From Pseudoalteromonas spongiae UST010723-006 (lineage in GTDB: Bacteria; Pseudomonadota; Gammaproteobacteria; Enterobacterales; Alteromonadaceae), in NCBI RefSeq assembly GCF_000238255.3, contig NZ_CP011039.1, positions 1,537,001 to 1,601,000 on the forward strand: DNA of 64,000 nt, in the 5' to 3' direction. Below are positions 29,833 through 38,617 of this stretch, piece after piece (positions within the stretch are counted from its first letter, which is position 1; the number at the start of each line of letters is the position of its first letter). The position numbers and the translations under genes are program-made. The notes below the pieces were generated by a model, which worked only from the letters and a program-made list of their open reading frames with translations, had not been told where the DNA came from and did no database searches.

Positions 29833-31572
29833 TTATTGTCCGAGTGCAATGCCCTCACGGCGCGGATCCGCAGCACCGATAAGTTTATTACCCTCAATCA
29901 TTACCGCGTGAATACCCGAATTTAAATCGCGAATAACGACTTTGTGGCCGCGTGCTTCAAGCGCTGCTTTGTAACGTGTTACGTCACTGCCTTTTTCAAG
30001 TGTCGTTACGCGGTTACGGTTAGTAATGTTGGCAAGCTCTATCGCCTGTTGTGGCGTTAAACCAAAATCAAGTACGCCAACAAGTGCTTTGACTACATAA
30101 TTGATAATGCGTGAACCACCCGGCGAACCGATAACCATTTTTAAACTACCGTCATGATTAAACACCATAACCGGCGACATAGAAGAACGCGGACGCTTAT
30201 TTGGCTCAACACGATTTGCCACAGGTTTACCGTCAATCTTAGGATTAAAGGTAAAATCAGTAAGTTGGTTATTAAGCAGGTAACCATTCACCATTAACGC
30301 TGAGCCAAAACCCATTTCAATTGATGTTGTCATTGAAACCGCATTACCCGCGCTATCTACAATTGACACATGAGACGTTGATGGTTGCTCGTAATTAATC
30401 TGCGCGACAGACCAATCTTGTGAAAATTCGCCAGGTTGCGCCGTGCCCATGTCTTTTTCACCAATTAGTTTACTACGCTCTTGTAGATAATTTTTATCCA
30501 ACATTTGCGCGACAGGTACGTCGATAAAGTCAGGATCAGCAATATAGTGATCACGATCCGCAAACGCTAGACGTGATGCCTGAGTAAACGCATGAATTGA
30601 TTCAAGTTCCCACGATGTATTAAGTGGTGCTTTAGTGTTTTCAAGTAACGCCATAATTTGCAGTACCGTAATGCCACCGGAACTCGGCGGCGCCATAGAG
30701 CACACTTTATATGTTCTATACGGTGCACATACGGGCTTTCGCTCAACACTTTTATAATTGGCTAGATCTTGAAGGCTGATTTTGCCTGGCGCAATGGATG
30801 AATTTGTTACGGTTTCAACAAGTTGCTTTGCATTTTCACCTTGATAAAACGCGTCGATGCCGTTTTTAGCAATCGCTTTATATAAGTTCGCTAGCTTTAC
30901 ATTAGTTTTAACTGTGCCAGCCTTTAGCGCGGCGCCATTTGGCATAAAGTAATCTTTGGTGCCGTCAATTAATGCAACCCCAGGGTTTATTTGCAGACTG
31001 ACCAGTTTTTCAAGTCGCGGTGATACCACAAAGCCTTCTTGCGCCAATTGTATCGCGTCAGTAAATAATGTATGCCATGGCAATTTACCATAACGACTGT
31101 GCGCTTTTTCTAGCGCAGCTAGCGCGCCAGGCACTCCCACTGAACGTCCACCTACAACCGCATTAATCCAGCGAATTGGTTTACCATTTTCATCTAAAAA
31201 CAAAGATTCACTCGCATTCGCTGGCGCAGTTTCACGTCCATCAAAGCTAGTTAAATGACTATTAGCGTTATCGTAATGCATCAGAAACAACCCGCCGCCA
31301 ATACCAGACGATTGAGGTTCTACTAATGTTAGTACTAATTGCACAGCAATTGCGGCATCAACGGCGCTTCCACCTTTAGCCAAAATTGCATGACCTGCTT
31401 TTACCGCATAGGGGTTAGCAGCCGCAACCATAAACTTATCAGCAACAACTTGTTGTTTTTTAGTAAAGCCGGTATTTGCTTCTGGTTCACCAACGATTGT
31501 GGCGCCAACATTGAATGAGAATAAGCTCGATGCGATAAGTATTTGTGAGAGTGTCTGTTTTAATGTTTTCAT
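29833..31572 (-). CDS. ggt: Gamma-glutamyltransferase (glutathione hydrolase)
   Basis: A 579-residue periplasmic Ntn-hydrolase that hydrolyses or transfers the gamma-glutamyl group of glutathione. A signal peptide covers about 1-24. The precursor is cut before the catalytic Thr399 (in STSHVSIVD), giving large and small subunits. The gamma-glutamyl-binding region DGRETAP (large subunit) and the GSPGGSRI loop in the small subunit are present. No lid-loop truncation was noticed. Divergent from the rhombosortase gene. Confidence 0.95.
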   Translation of the reverse strand: MKTLKQTLSQILIASSLFSFNVGATIVGEPEANTGFTKKQQVVADKFMVAAANPYAVKAGHAILAKGGSAVDAAIAVQLVLTLVEPQSSGIGGGLFLMHYDNANSHLTSFDGRETAPANASESLFLDENGKPIRWINAVVGGRSVGVPGALAALEKAHSRYGKLPWHTLFTDAIQLAQEGFVVSPRLEKLVSLQINPGVALIDGTKDYFMPNGAALKAGTVKTNVKLANLYKAIAKNGIDAFYQGENAKQLVETVTNSSIAPGKISLQDLANYKSVERKPVCAPYRTYKVCSMAPPSSGGITVLQIMALLENTKAPLNTSWELESIHAFTQASRLAFADRDHYIADPDFIDVPVAQMLDKNYLQERSKLIGEKDMGTAQPGEFSQDWSVAQINYEQPSTSHVSIVDSAGNAVSMTTSIEMGFGSALMVNGYLLNNQLTDFTFNPKIDGKPVANRVEPNKRPRSSMSPVMVFNHDGSLKMVIGSPGGSRIINYVVKALVGVLDFGLTPQQAIELANITNRNRVTTLEKGSDVTRYKAALEARGHKVVIRDLNSGIHAVMIEGNKLIGAADPRREGIALGQ

Positions 31573-31638
31573 AATTAAGCAAATCTATTATTTGTGATAA
31601 TCTTACAGACATTTGATATTGATTAACACAGATAGCGA

Positions 31639-32229
31639 ATGTTAAATCTTCCAACCGATAAACGTTATATCACTGCCCCGCTTGTTCTGATTTTTGCCGC
31701 GATAATTATTTTTGCAACGCCGCTCAGTGAATTATTTGAATACAACCGAAGCCTATTTTCTCATGGTGAGTACTGGCGACTTGTTACTGCTCATTTTAGT
31801 CACTCAAATAGCTACCATTTAATGTTAAACCTAGCAGGCGTTGCGCTCATCTGGGCGTTACACGGTGAATATTATGATATTAAAAAATACGCATTGGCAC
31901 TTCTGTTACTTGCGCTCTACACTGGCGGTGGGCTTTATATTTTTTATCCTGAAAATACACTTTATAATGGGTTAAGTGGTGTTTTACATGGTTTAATCAT
32001 TGTTGGTGCGTTAATTGACTGCCAAAAAGGTATGAAAACGGGTTTTCTTTTGTTCATTGGTGTTTGGTTAAAAATCGCTTGGGAGCAATATGCTGGCGCA
32101 AGTGCGGAATTAGGACAACTAATTAACGCACGGGTGGCAACCGAAGCACACTTGATTGGTGCAATATCCGGTATTTTTGTTTATGCGAAATTAAATCGTC
32201 ACGCACTTCGTGAAAATATCACCCAATAA
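31639..32229 (+). CDS. rrtA: Rhombosortase (rhomboid-family GlyGly-CTERM protease)
   Basis: A 196-residue, all-helical rhomboid protease. About six membrane helices are visible. The catalytic serine is Ser113 in GLSGVLHG, the histidine His171 in EAHLIGAISG, and the HxxxN oxyanion pattern is His60/Asn64 (HLMLNLAG). The small size and this GxSGxxHG form match rhombosortase, which processes proteins with a C-terminal GlyGly-CTERM tail at the inner membrane during export. No protein with such a tail is encoded in the window, so its substrates lie elsewhere. A terminator overlaps its 3' end. Confidence 0.88.
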   Translation: MLNLPTDKRYITAPLVLIFAAIIIFATPLSELFEYNRSLFSHGEYWRLVTAHFSHSNSYHLMLNLAGVALIWALHGEYYDIKKYALALLLLALYTGGGLYIFYPENTLYNGLSGVLHGLIIVGALIDCQKGMKTGFLLFIGVWLKIAWEQYAGASAELGQLINARVATEAHLIGAISGIFVYAKLNRHALRENITQ

Positions 32230-32252
32230 AAAGGCCGCTATGCGGCCTTTTT
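32228..32252. terminator. Bidirectional Rho-independent terminator
   Basis: AAAAAGGCCGC (32228-32238) pairs with GCGGCCTTTTT (32242-32252) around TAT, between convergent rrtA and the S9 peptidase gene. Confidence 0.93.
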
Positions 32253-32255
32253 AAA

Positions 32256-34733
32256 TTATAAGTTTTGTTCAAACAACTTATAAATACGACGGTACTCATC
32301 TAACCACGAAGAAGGCTGTTTAAAACCATGTGGCTCAACCGGGTATATTGCCGTTTCGTAGTTTTCTTTTTCAAGTTCGATAAAACGCTGCACTAAGCGC
32401 ACTACGTCTTGGAAAAATACATTGTCGTCAACCATTGGCGCATTAATTAACAATGGTTTTTCTAACCCTTCAGCGAAATAAATCGGTGAGCTGCGCTTAT
32501 AGGCAATTGGATCTACATCTGGGTGGTTCAAAATGTTCGATGTATACGGATTATTGTAATATGCCCAATCCGATACAGGGCGAAGTGCGGCACCCGCTTG
32601 GAATAATTCTGGGCGAGTTAACAATGCCATAAAGGTCATAAAACCACCGTAAGAGCCACCATATGTACCGACGCGCTGGTCGTTAACATTCGCGTTTTCA
32701 GTCATCCATTTTACACCATCGGCTAAATCTTCAATTTCAGGCTTACCCATATGGCGGTAAATTGCGGTACGCCAATCGCGACCATAGCCTTTAGATGCAC
32801 GGTAATCCATGTCCATCACCACATACCCCTGCTCTGCTAGGAATGAGTGGAACATAAATTCGCGGAAATAACCTGACCAACCTAAATGTGAATTTTGTAG
32901 ATAACCTGCACCGTGATTAAAGATAACCGCTTTGCGTGCTTTACCTGTTTCACCTTCTTTGTAATCACGTGGATAATACACTTTTGCATAAATAGGCTGC
33001 TCAGTATGGCTTGACGGAACGGCTACAATTTTTGGCGCTACAAGTTGCGTATTTATAAACTTATCCGATACAGTATTGGTTAAACGCGTTACCGTATCAC
33101 CATCAACAATAGTTACGTACAGTTCAGGCGGTAATGCTAATTTTGAGTGCGTTAACAATAGTTTTGATTCATCCGGACTAAGCTGGTAATCGGTCATGCC
33201 GTTTAAATCGGTTTGCGCAACGCTTTCACCCGTTGTTAGATCTAGCTTGTAGATTTCGTAAATGCCAGGGTGTTTTTTGTTTGCTTTATAAAAAATTGAC
33301 TGGCTATTACGAGCTTGTGTTAGTTCTGATACTACAAACTGACCGCTTGTTAGCTGCTTTGCTTTACCCGTAAGCGCTTTTGTATAAATATGGCTGTAAC
33401 CAGATTCCTCAGACAAATAATACAACGTATCGGGTTGTTGATTTAACCAACCAAAATTATTGTACGTATAGTTAACCCAAGCTTTATCATGTAAGCGATG
33501 TTGCGAAACCAGTTTGTTGCTTGCAAAGTCTACAGTTGCAATCCAGCGGTCTTTATTATCAAACGCTTCAAGCATCACAGCCACTTGTGAACCATCGCTA
33601 TTCCACTGAATTGCATTTTGTGACCAACCCCAGTCCATCATTAAATTAATATGACGAGGTGCTTTTTCTGATTTGTATGTTTTACCTTGTGCTTTTGCGT
33701 TTTCGGCTTTTACACTTGCTAATGCGTCTTCATCAAACCCTGGTAATGTATCGAATGGTAGGCTTGTTTGAGTATTTTCAGTGAGGTCAATCATTACCAA
33801 CTCTGAGCCAGACGGCTTGGTATCGGCAACACGACGTCTTACTTTTTCAGCAACAATTTCACCGTTTTGACCAATGTAGTTTGGCATAATATCGCCATCA
33901 TCACGCCACGGTGAACTTTTAGTAACAACTGTAATGAGTTTGTCGCCCGCTGGTGATACGACTGCACTGACAATACGATTACCTTTACCAAGGTAATATG
34001 TATCGTTCATAACGCTTTCGTTTTGCGTTTTTAATGACTCGTTGTAGGCGTGTTTATCTTGTTTGTTCTTGTGGGTTAGTGCTACATAGTCAATGAGTTT
34101 ATGTTGCTCTTTAGCAATATAACTTGTTGGCTCTTTTACGCCTTCTGGTTTATCAGCAACTTTAAGTGCTGCTATTTGTGAGCGCAGGCCCGTTTCTACA
34201 TTAATTTTGTAAAAATTATTGTTAACTCGATATGCAAGTTCACCGCTAGTTAAAAACAAAAGCTGTGATGCATTATCATCACTCAAGGTCAGCTGCTTTA
34301 ATTTACCTGTTGCTTGCTCAACAGCAAAAATATTGCCTTTAAAGGTATATGCTACCCACTTGTTATCTTGACTAAAGGTTAATTGTTTCGCACCGAGTGT
34401 GTGCAATTTATCCAGCGATACTAAATCACCATTGCCTTGCTTGCCCAACATACGAGTGTAGGTATCGCGTAATTCGTTACCCGCTTGTTTGCGTGCATAA
34501 TTTACCGACTTAGAATCAAACGACCAAAATGCACGCTCAGGTTGACGACCTAACCAATCTGGGTGCGCCATTGCTTGTTTTAACGTAATGGTTTCTGGGC
34601 CTTGGTGAGTCGTAGTTTCAACTACTGGTGAAAATTCGTTAGCGCCTGCGATGGTAGATTGTTCAGTCGTTTTACAACCTGCCAAACTAATACACGCAGT
34701 TACAGCAAGAGCAATAATAGATTTATTATACAT
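32256..34733 (-). CDS. S9 family (prolyl oligopeptidase/DPP-like) serine peptidase lipoprotein
   Basis: An 825-residue lipoprotein: the signal peptide ends in a lipobox (SLAGC, Cys19). A long beta-propeller-like region (about 100-580) precedes an alpha/beta-hydrolase domain with the triad Ser694 (GGSYGGFM), Asp769 (VDDNV) and His802 (EPHGFK). This matches the S9 family of prolyl oligopeptidase/dipeptidyl peptidase-like enzymes, here anchored to the envelope and probably degrading proline-containing peptides. It is preceded by an unusual 300-bp leader containing an orphan terminator. Start ATG at 34733 gives the full signal peptide; no clear SD is present. Confidence 0.9.
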   Translation of the reverse strand: MYNKSIIALAVTACISLAGCKTTEQSTIAGANEFSPVVETTTHQGPETITLKQAMAHPDWLGRQPERAFWSFDSKSVNYARKQAGNELRDTYTRMLGKQGNGDLVSLDKLHTLGAKQLTFSQDNKWVAYTFKGNIFAVEQATGKLKQLTLSDDNASQLLFLTSGELAYRVNNNFYKINVETGLRSQIAALKVADKPEGVKEPTSYIAKEQHKLIDYVALTHKNKQDKHAYNESLKTQNESVMNDTYYLGKGNRIVSAVVSPAGDKLITVVTKSSPWRDDGDIMPNYIGQNGEIVAEKVRRRVADTKPSGSELVMIDLTENTQTSLPFDTLPGFDEDALASVKAENAKAQGKTYKSEKAPRHINLMMDWGWSQNAIQWNSDGSQVAVMLEAFDNKDRWIATVDFASNKLVSQHRLHDKAWVNYTYNNFGWLNQQPDTLYYLSEESGYSHIYTKALTGKAKQLTSGQFVVSELTQARNSQSIFYKANKKHPGIYEIYKLDLTTGESVAQTDLNGMTDYQLSPDESKLLLTHSKLALPPELYVTIVDGDTVTRLTNTVSDKFINTQLVAPKIVAVPSSHTEQPIYAKVYYPRDYKEGETGKARKAVIFNHGAGYLQNSHLGWSGYFREFMFHSFLAEQGYVVMDMDYRASKGYGRDWRTAIYRHMGKPEIEDLADGVKWMTENANVNDQRVGTYGGSYGGFMTFMALLTRPELFQAGAALRPVSDWAYYNNPYTSNILNHPDVDPIAYKRSSPIYFAEGLEKPLLINAPMVDDNVFFQDVVRLVQRFIELEKENYETAIYPVEPHGFKQPSSWLDEYRRIYKLFEQNL

Positions 34734-34841
34734 TGTGTGTTTTTTTGTAATTAAAATTACACTAATTTAACCAAACAATTGGCAATAATAAAACTGCGCT
34801 TATCGTTTAATTATGTGATTTTAGCGATTACATTTGTAACA

Positions 34842-34866
34842 AAAAAAGGCCAACAAGGTGTTGGCC
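34842..34866 (-). terminator. Orphan Rho-independent terminator, minus strand
   Basis: GGCCAACA (34848-34855) pairs with TGTTGGCC (34859-34866) around AGG, and seven A on the plus strand (34841-34847) read as a T-run on the minus strand. No protein gene ends here on the minus strand. It lies ~110 bp upstream of the S9 peptidase start. Confidence 0.8.
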
Positions 34867-34960
34867 GAATACTCTGCGCTAGCAATTTAGGTCGAAACGA
34901 AAAAGTAATTTCTCGTTTCAAAGTAATAGACCGTGCGATTCATTATTTAGTTCAAAATTT
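34848..34960 (-). ncRNA. Candidate small RNA or 5' attenuator ending at the orphan terminator
   Basis: On the minus strand a hairpin (GAAACGA pairing with TCGTTTC, plus positions about 34892-34919) lies 25-30 bases before the terminator hairpin at 34848-34866. Together they look like the body and terminator of a ~70-120-nt transcript. The 5' end is not defined; several AT-rich promoter-like hexamers precede it. It could be an independent sRNA or a leader that controls the S9 peptidase gene. Confidence 0.4.
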
Positions 34961-35040
34961 ATTCAAAAAATTTATTTTAATTTCTCAAATCCGATAGTCA
35001 TTGACTACCCTTTAACTATATCCAATTTGAATAGCCTGTT

Positions 35041-35334
35041 ATGAGCAAGTTTAGATTACGTATTTATCGCGGACCTGATAAAACAAGTTTAGCTAAATGG
35101 CTTAAACAAGATGAACTTGAAAACTGGTCACGCTATCAACACTTTTATTGTGATGGAAACGAGTCAATTATTTCGCTTGATATCGGAAGTTTTTGGCAAA
35201 CCATGATAAACAATAAACAAAGTCACCATGAGCAATACTTAGAAGGACACGAACGGTTATTGCAAGGTAAATACATTACCAACAACGCAGTGCCATTTTA
35301 TGTTGAAGTAGATATTCAATCAGAATTAAATTAA
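35041..35334 (+). CDS. Hypothetical protein, 97 aa
   Basis: I do not recognise this gene. It encodes 97 mostly polar residues with no signal peptide or membrane helix. Tryptophan and tyrosine are frequent (LAKWL, ENWSRYQHFY, GSFWQTM). It stands alone on the plus strand between the orphan minus-strand terminator and the purK terminator, and a T-rich hairpin closes it at 35366-35408. The intact frame, position and following terminator support a real gene. Function is unknown. Confidence 0.65.
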   Translation: MSKFRLRIYRGPDKTSLAKWLKQDELENWSRYQHFYCDGNESIISLDIGSFWQTMINNKQSHHEQYLEGHERLLQGKYITNNAVPFYVEVDIQSELN

Positions 35335-35365
35335 ATGGTTTTATCTTTTAGGTATAATTAAACGC

Positions 35366-35408
35366 ATAAAAAACGGTTATACACACTAACGCGTACAACC
35401 GTTTTTTT
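35366..35408. terminator. Bidirectional terminator between the 97-aa gene and purK
   Basis: AAAAAACGGTT (35368-35378) pairs with AACCGTTTTTT (35397-35407) with an 18-base loop, between convergent genes. Confidence 0.85.
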
Positions 35409-35439
35409 AATGCACATGCTGTATAGTTAACTAAACAGT

Positions 35440-36585
35440 TTATTTAGACAGTTCAACGGCACGTGCTGCGACGCCTGGATAAGCATCTTCTGGTAAATAG
35501 TTCGCAAGCACTGCAAGCTTTTTACCTAGCTCAACATTGCTGCTCGCTACGACATTAATATGACCCATTTTACGACCTGCGCGAACTGCTTTGCCGTACC
35601 AATGACTGGTTACTCCAGCAACGGATAACACATCAGCAGGAATGCTCGGCTCACCAAGCACATTGATCATCGCACTTGGCCCAATAATTGCGGTATCACC
35701 TAATGGCAACCCAGCTACAGCGCGTAAGTGGTTTTCAAACTGACTACACAGCGTACCTTGCTGTGTCCAATGACCTGAGTTATGAACGCGAGGTGCAATT
35801 TCATTCACCATTAGTTGGCCATCAACATCGAAGAACTCAATTGCCAATACACCAACATAATCCATCGCTGCTGATAGTTTATTAAATGCCGCTAACGCCT
35901 GGCTTTGAATTTGCTCATCAATATCAGTAGCAACTGATAACGTAAGCACGCCATTAGTGTGTTCGTTTTCAGTGACAGGGTAAACCGCAGTATTACCCTG
36001 CTTATCACGTGCACCAATCACTGATACTTCACGCTTAAACGGGATCATTTTTTCGGCAATAATGGTGTGTGGGAAATCTATACTACCTGCTGCAATAAAC
36101 TCAGCCATTTCTGACCAAATTTGATCTACATTAGAATCTGGTTTAATACGCCACTGCCCTTTACCATCGTAACCTGCTTGACAGGTTTTGATCACAAGTG
36201 GCAATCCTAAATCGATAATGGCACGGTCTAAGTGTTCACGCTCGGTGATAAGTAAATACGGTGCACAAGGTACATTCGCTTGATCTAATAGTGCTTTTTC
36301 GATGCTACGGTCGCCGCCAGCCTTAATGGCATCTTTACCTGGGTAAAATTTGCCACTTTGACAACATAACGCTAATACATCATCAGGAATATGCTCAAAC
36401 TCTGCGGTGATCGCATCACATTCTGCAATAGCAGTAACTAAGTCTTGCTCATACACGGCGAGTGTTAGCGGGTGAACAACTTGCTCAGAACCAACATCAT
36501 AGGCTTTGATATTTATATCAAGAGGCGCACCTGCCAAACTCATCATACGGGCAAGTTGGCCTGCGCCGAGAACTAAAATATTCAT
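35440..36585 (-). CDS. purK: N5-carboxyaminoimidazole ribonucleotide synthetase
   Basis: A 381-residue ATP-grasp enzyme that carboxylates AIR to N5-CAIR in purine synthesis. The N-terminal nucleotide-binding GAGQLARMM, the ATP-grasp loop CQAGYDGKGQ and the metal/active-site stretch EIAPRVHNSGHWT are present. Length is a little above E. coli PurK (355). It starts 1 bp after purE ends, so purE-purK is a single operon. Confidence 0.96.
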   Translation of the reverse strand: MNILVLGAGQLARMMSLAGAPLDINIKAYDVGSEQVVHPLTLAVYEQDLVTAIAECDAITAEFEHIPDDVLALCCQSGKFYPGKDAIKAGGDRSIEKALLDQANVPCAPYLLITEREHLDRAIIDLGLPLVIKTCQAGYDGKGQWRIKPDSNVDQIWSEMAEFIAAGSIDFPHTIIAEKMIPFKREVSVIGARDKQGNTAVYPVTENEHTNGVLTLSVATDIDEQIQSQALAAFNKLSAAMDYVGVLAIEFFDVDGQLMVNEIAPRVHNSGHWTQQGTLCSQFENHLRAVAGLPLGDTAIIGPSAMINVLGEPSIPADVLSVAGVTSHWYGKAVRAGRKMGHINVVASSNVELGKKLAVLANYLPEDAYPGVAARAVELSK

Positions 36586-36586
36586 A

Positions 36587-37075
36587 TTATTCTGCTGGGT
36601 TTGGATGTGCTAACACAGTATCAGTTTGGTTTTTTCTAAATTCGTCGATTTTCGCTAGCAATTCAGGCTGCTGACAACCCAGAATTTGCGCCGCTAATAA
36701 TCCAGCGTTTGCAGCGCCCGGATCACCAATCGCAAGCGTACCTACCGCTACACCTTTTGGCATTTGGCAGATTGATAGAAGTGAATCAACACCATTAAGT
36801 GCTTTAGATTTAACCGGAACGCCCAGTACCGGTAAGCTGGTAAACGCAGCTGCCATGCCAGGTAAGTGTGCTGCACCGCCTGCACCTGCAATAATTACTT
36901 TAATACCGCGCTCAGCTGCTGTGCTGGCATAATCGGCTAATAACTGTGGCGTACGGTGTGCAGAAACAACCTTTGTTTCATATTCAACACCGAATTTATC
37001 TAGCATATCTGCAGCGTGTTGCATGGTAGGCCAATCTGATTTTGAACCCATAATAATGCCAACAGTCATAGTCAC
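36587..37075 (-). CDS. purE: N5-carboxyaminoimidazole ribonucleotide mutase
   Basis: A 162-residue enzyme that rearranges N5-CAIR to CAIR. The GSKSDWPTM phosphate loop, SAHRTP and [11 protein letters not shown] motifs are intact, matching class I PurE. It is the first gene of purEK. The 204-bp upstream region was searched for a PurR box; nothing convincing was found. Confidence 0.97.
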   Translation of the reverse strand: MTMTVGIIMGSKSDWPTMQHAADMLDKFGVEYETKVVSAHRTPQLLADYASTAAERGIKVIIAGAGGAAHLPGMAAAFTSLPVLGVPVKSKALNGVDSLLSICQMPKGVAVGTLAIGDPGAANAGLLAAQILGCQQPELLAKIDEFRKNQTDTVLAHPNPAE

Positions 37076-37279
37076 TCCTCATAGTTAGGCACTCAATTCA
37101 CATTAATTGCACTTTTAGATTATTACCAAGCGCATTGTGAATGTTAAAAATTGTTTTCGCGATGTGGGATTGCGAGTTGCGAATTATCCAATAATCCCTT
37201 CATTTTCTCAATTAAAAACTGTGAATTCTCTAATCTGTAAGGTAAATTAAGCCAATTGTTTCACTAGTTAGAAAAACCA

Positions 37280-37483
37280 ATGCCTGAATTTAAAGTGATA
37301 CCACCAACGACAACTGTGTATTGTGAAAAGCGTGGTGAAGGCTGGACGCTCACAGGCATTACTGGCATTGACGAAAATGCTTCGGTAATGTTTGACGGAA
37401 CGCGATATACCATTCCAGCAAAAGAAATTGTTGAAACCTTATTACCCAATCAACTAAAACGAGAACAACAAAAAGGCGCCTAA
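37280..37483 (+). CDS. Hypothetical small protein, 67 aa
   Basis: I do not recognise this gene. It encodes 67 residues with no membrane helix or signal peptide, a single cysteine (VYCEKRGEG) and a basic C-terminus. It is divergent from purE and its stop codon lies inside a perfect bidirectional terminator hairpin (37470-37495) shared with htpX. That arrangement supports a real transcript. No clear SD precedes the ATG. Function is unknown. Confidence 0.55.
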   Translation: MPEFKVIPPTTTVYCEKRGEGWTLTGITGIDENASVMFDGTRYTIPAKEIVETLLPNQLKREQQKGA

Positions 37484-37495
37484 TGGCGCCTTTTT
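37470..37495. terminator. Bidirectional Rho-independent terminator
   Basis: AAAAAGGCGCC (37470-37480) pairs with GGCGCCTTTTT (37485-37495) around TAAT. It ends the 67-aa gene (plus) and htpX (minus). Confidence 0.93.
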
Positions 37496-37515
37496 CGTAG
37501 GTATTAAATCAGTAC

Positions 37516-38376
37516 TTATTTTAATGCATTAATACGCGCATCAAGTGGTGGGTGTGAACTCATTAAGTCCATTAAACCTTTACCAGATGCAATACCAAAT
37601 GCCATCATCGACCCTTCTAGTTGTGACGGATGATTAACTTTAAGGCGCTCAAGTGCCGCACGCATTTTGTGTGCACCAACAAGATCTGCAGCGCCTTTGT
37701 CAGCAGCAAACTCTCGTTGACGGCTAAAATACGCCACTACAAAGCTTGCTAAAATACCGAATAATACTTGGAAGATCATATCAAAGATAAAGTATGTCCA
37801 AGAACCACCCGACTCTTCTTCATCGCTATTTAAGAAGTTATCGACAATACCTGCAAGTACCTTTGAGATGGCAATTACAAATGTGTTTACAACGCCTTGA
37901 ATAAGCGTAAGTGTAACCATGTCGCCATTGGCAATATGTGATACTTCATGGGCGAGAACGGCTTCTGCTTCGTCTTGACTCATGTTGTGTAATAAACCAG
38001 TACTTACTGCAACCAGTGAATTATTTTTACTTGGGCCTGTTGCAAACGCATTCATTTCAGGACTGTCGTAAATAGCTACCTCTGGCATTGCAATGTTGGC
38101 TTTTTTAGCTTGCTCTGCAACACGCTCAACTAACCACTTTTCTACGTCAGAACGCGGTTGCTCGATAACATGGGCACCGGTTGATTTCTTCGCCATCCAT
38201 TTCGACATAAACAGCGAAATAAACGAGCCACCAAAACCAAACAACGTGGCAATTAATAAAATGCCACCTAAGCTTCGGTGTTCTATGCCTAGTACTGACA
38301 TAATAACCGACAGCACAATACCTAACACCAGCATCACCGCTAGGTTAGTAATTAAAAACAATACAACTCTTTTCAT
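37516..38376 (-). CDS. htpX: Membrane metalloprotease HtpX
   Basis: A 286-residue M48 protease of the inner membrane that degrades misfolded membrane proteins. Two N-terminal membrane helices, the zinc site [10 protein letters not shown], two further helices (about 155-210) and the downstream glutamate region [19 protein letters not shown] are visible. A promoter-like sequence with a perfect CTTGAAA lies about 55 bp upstream. It is separated from the bio genes by 241 bp and has its own terminator. Confidence 0.95.
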   Translation of the reverse strand: MKRVVLFLITNLAVMLVLGIVLSVIMSVLGIEHRSLGGILLIATLFGFGGSFISLFMSKWMAKKSTGAHVIEQPRSDVEKWLVERVAEQAKKANIAMPEVAIYDSPEMNAFATGPSKNNSLVAVSTGLLHNMSQDEAEAVLAHEVSHIANGDMVTLTLIQGVVNTFVIAISKVLAGIVDNFLNSDEEESGGSWTYFIFDMIFQVLFGILASFVVAYFSRQREFAADKGAADLVGAHKMRAALERLKVNHPSQLEGSMMAFGIASGKGLMDLMSSHPPLDARINALK

Positions 38377-38406
38377 TGTTACCTCAAAATGTGTTTTCTA
38401 CCGCTT

Positions 38407-38435
38407 TATATAGTGTCTTTTGATTACGTTTCAAG
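38407..38435 (-). promoter_or_regulatory. Candidate htpX promoter
   Basis: On the minus strand CTTGAAA (38429-38435) is followed by a 16-bp spacer and TATATA (38407-38412). The -35 is an exact match to the sigma32 hexamer/heptamer CTTGAAA, while the -10 is more sigma70-like. Heat-shock control of htpX is plausible but not proven. Confidence 0.4.
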
Positions 38436-38617
38436 ATAAATTTACAAAATGACACACATATTATTTAAAACTAAACACACCATGAAATTTACATAAAGTT
38501 ATTTAGAGGGTGTTGTTCTTTATGGTCTAAATTTTGTGCAAATCCAAACCGCTTTGGTCGCGGCGTCGCTTTGTAGATCTCGTGGGCTAAATCAACAAGC
38601 GACAACACGCACTCGTT

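Noticed and set aside
34779..34997. Plus-strand open frame of 72 codons upstream of the 97-aa gene
   Set aside because: It runs across the orphan terminator hairpin, starts at TTG without ribosome site and has low-complexity AT-driven composition.
37076..37279. Possible PurR box before purE (ATTGTTTTCGCG region)
   Set aside because: Too few matches to the ACGCAAACGTTTNCGT pattern to support.
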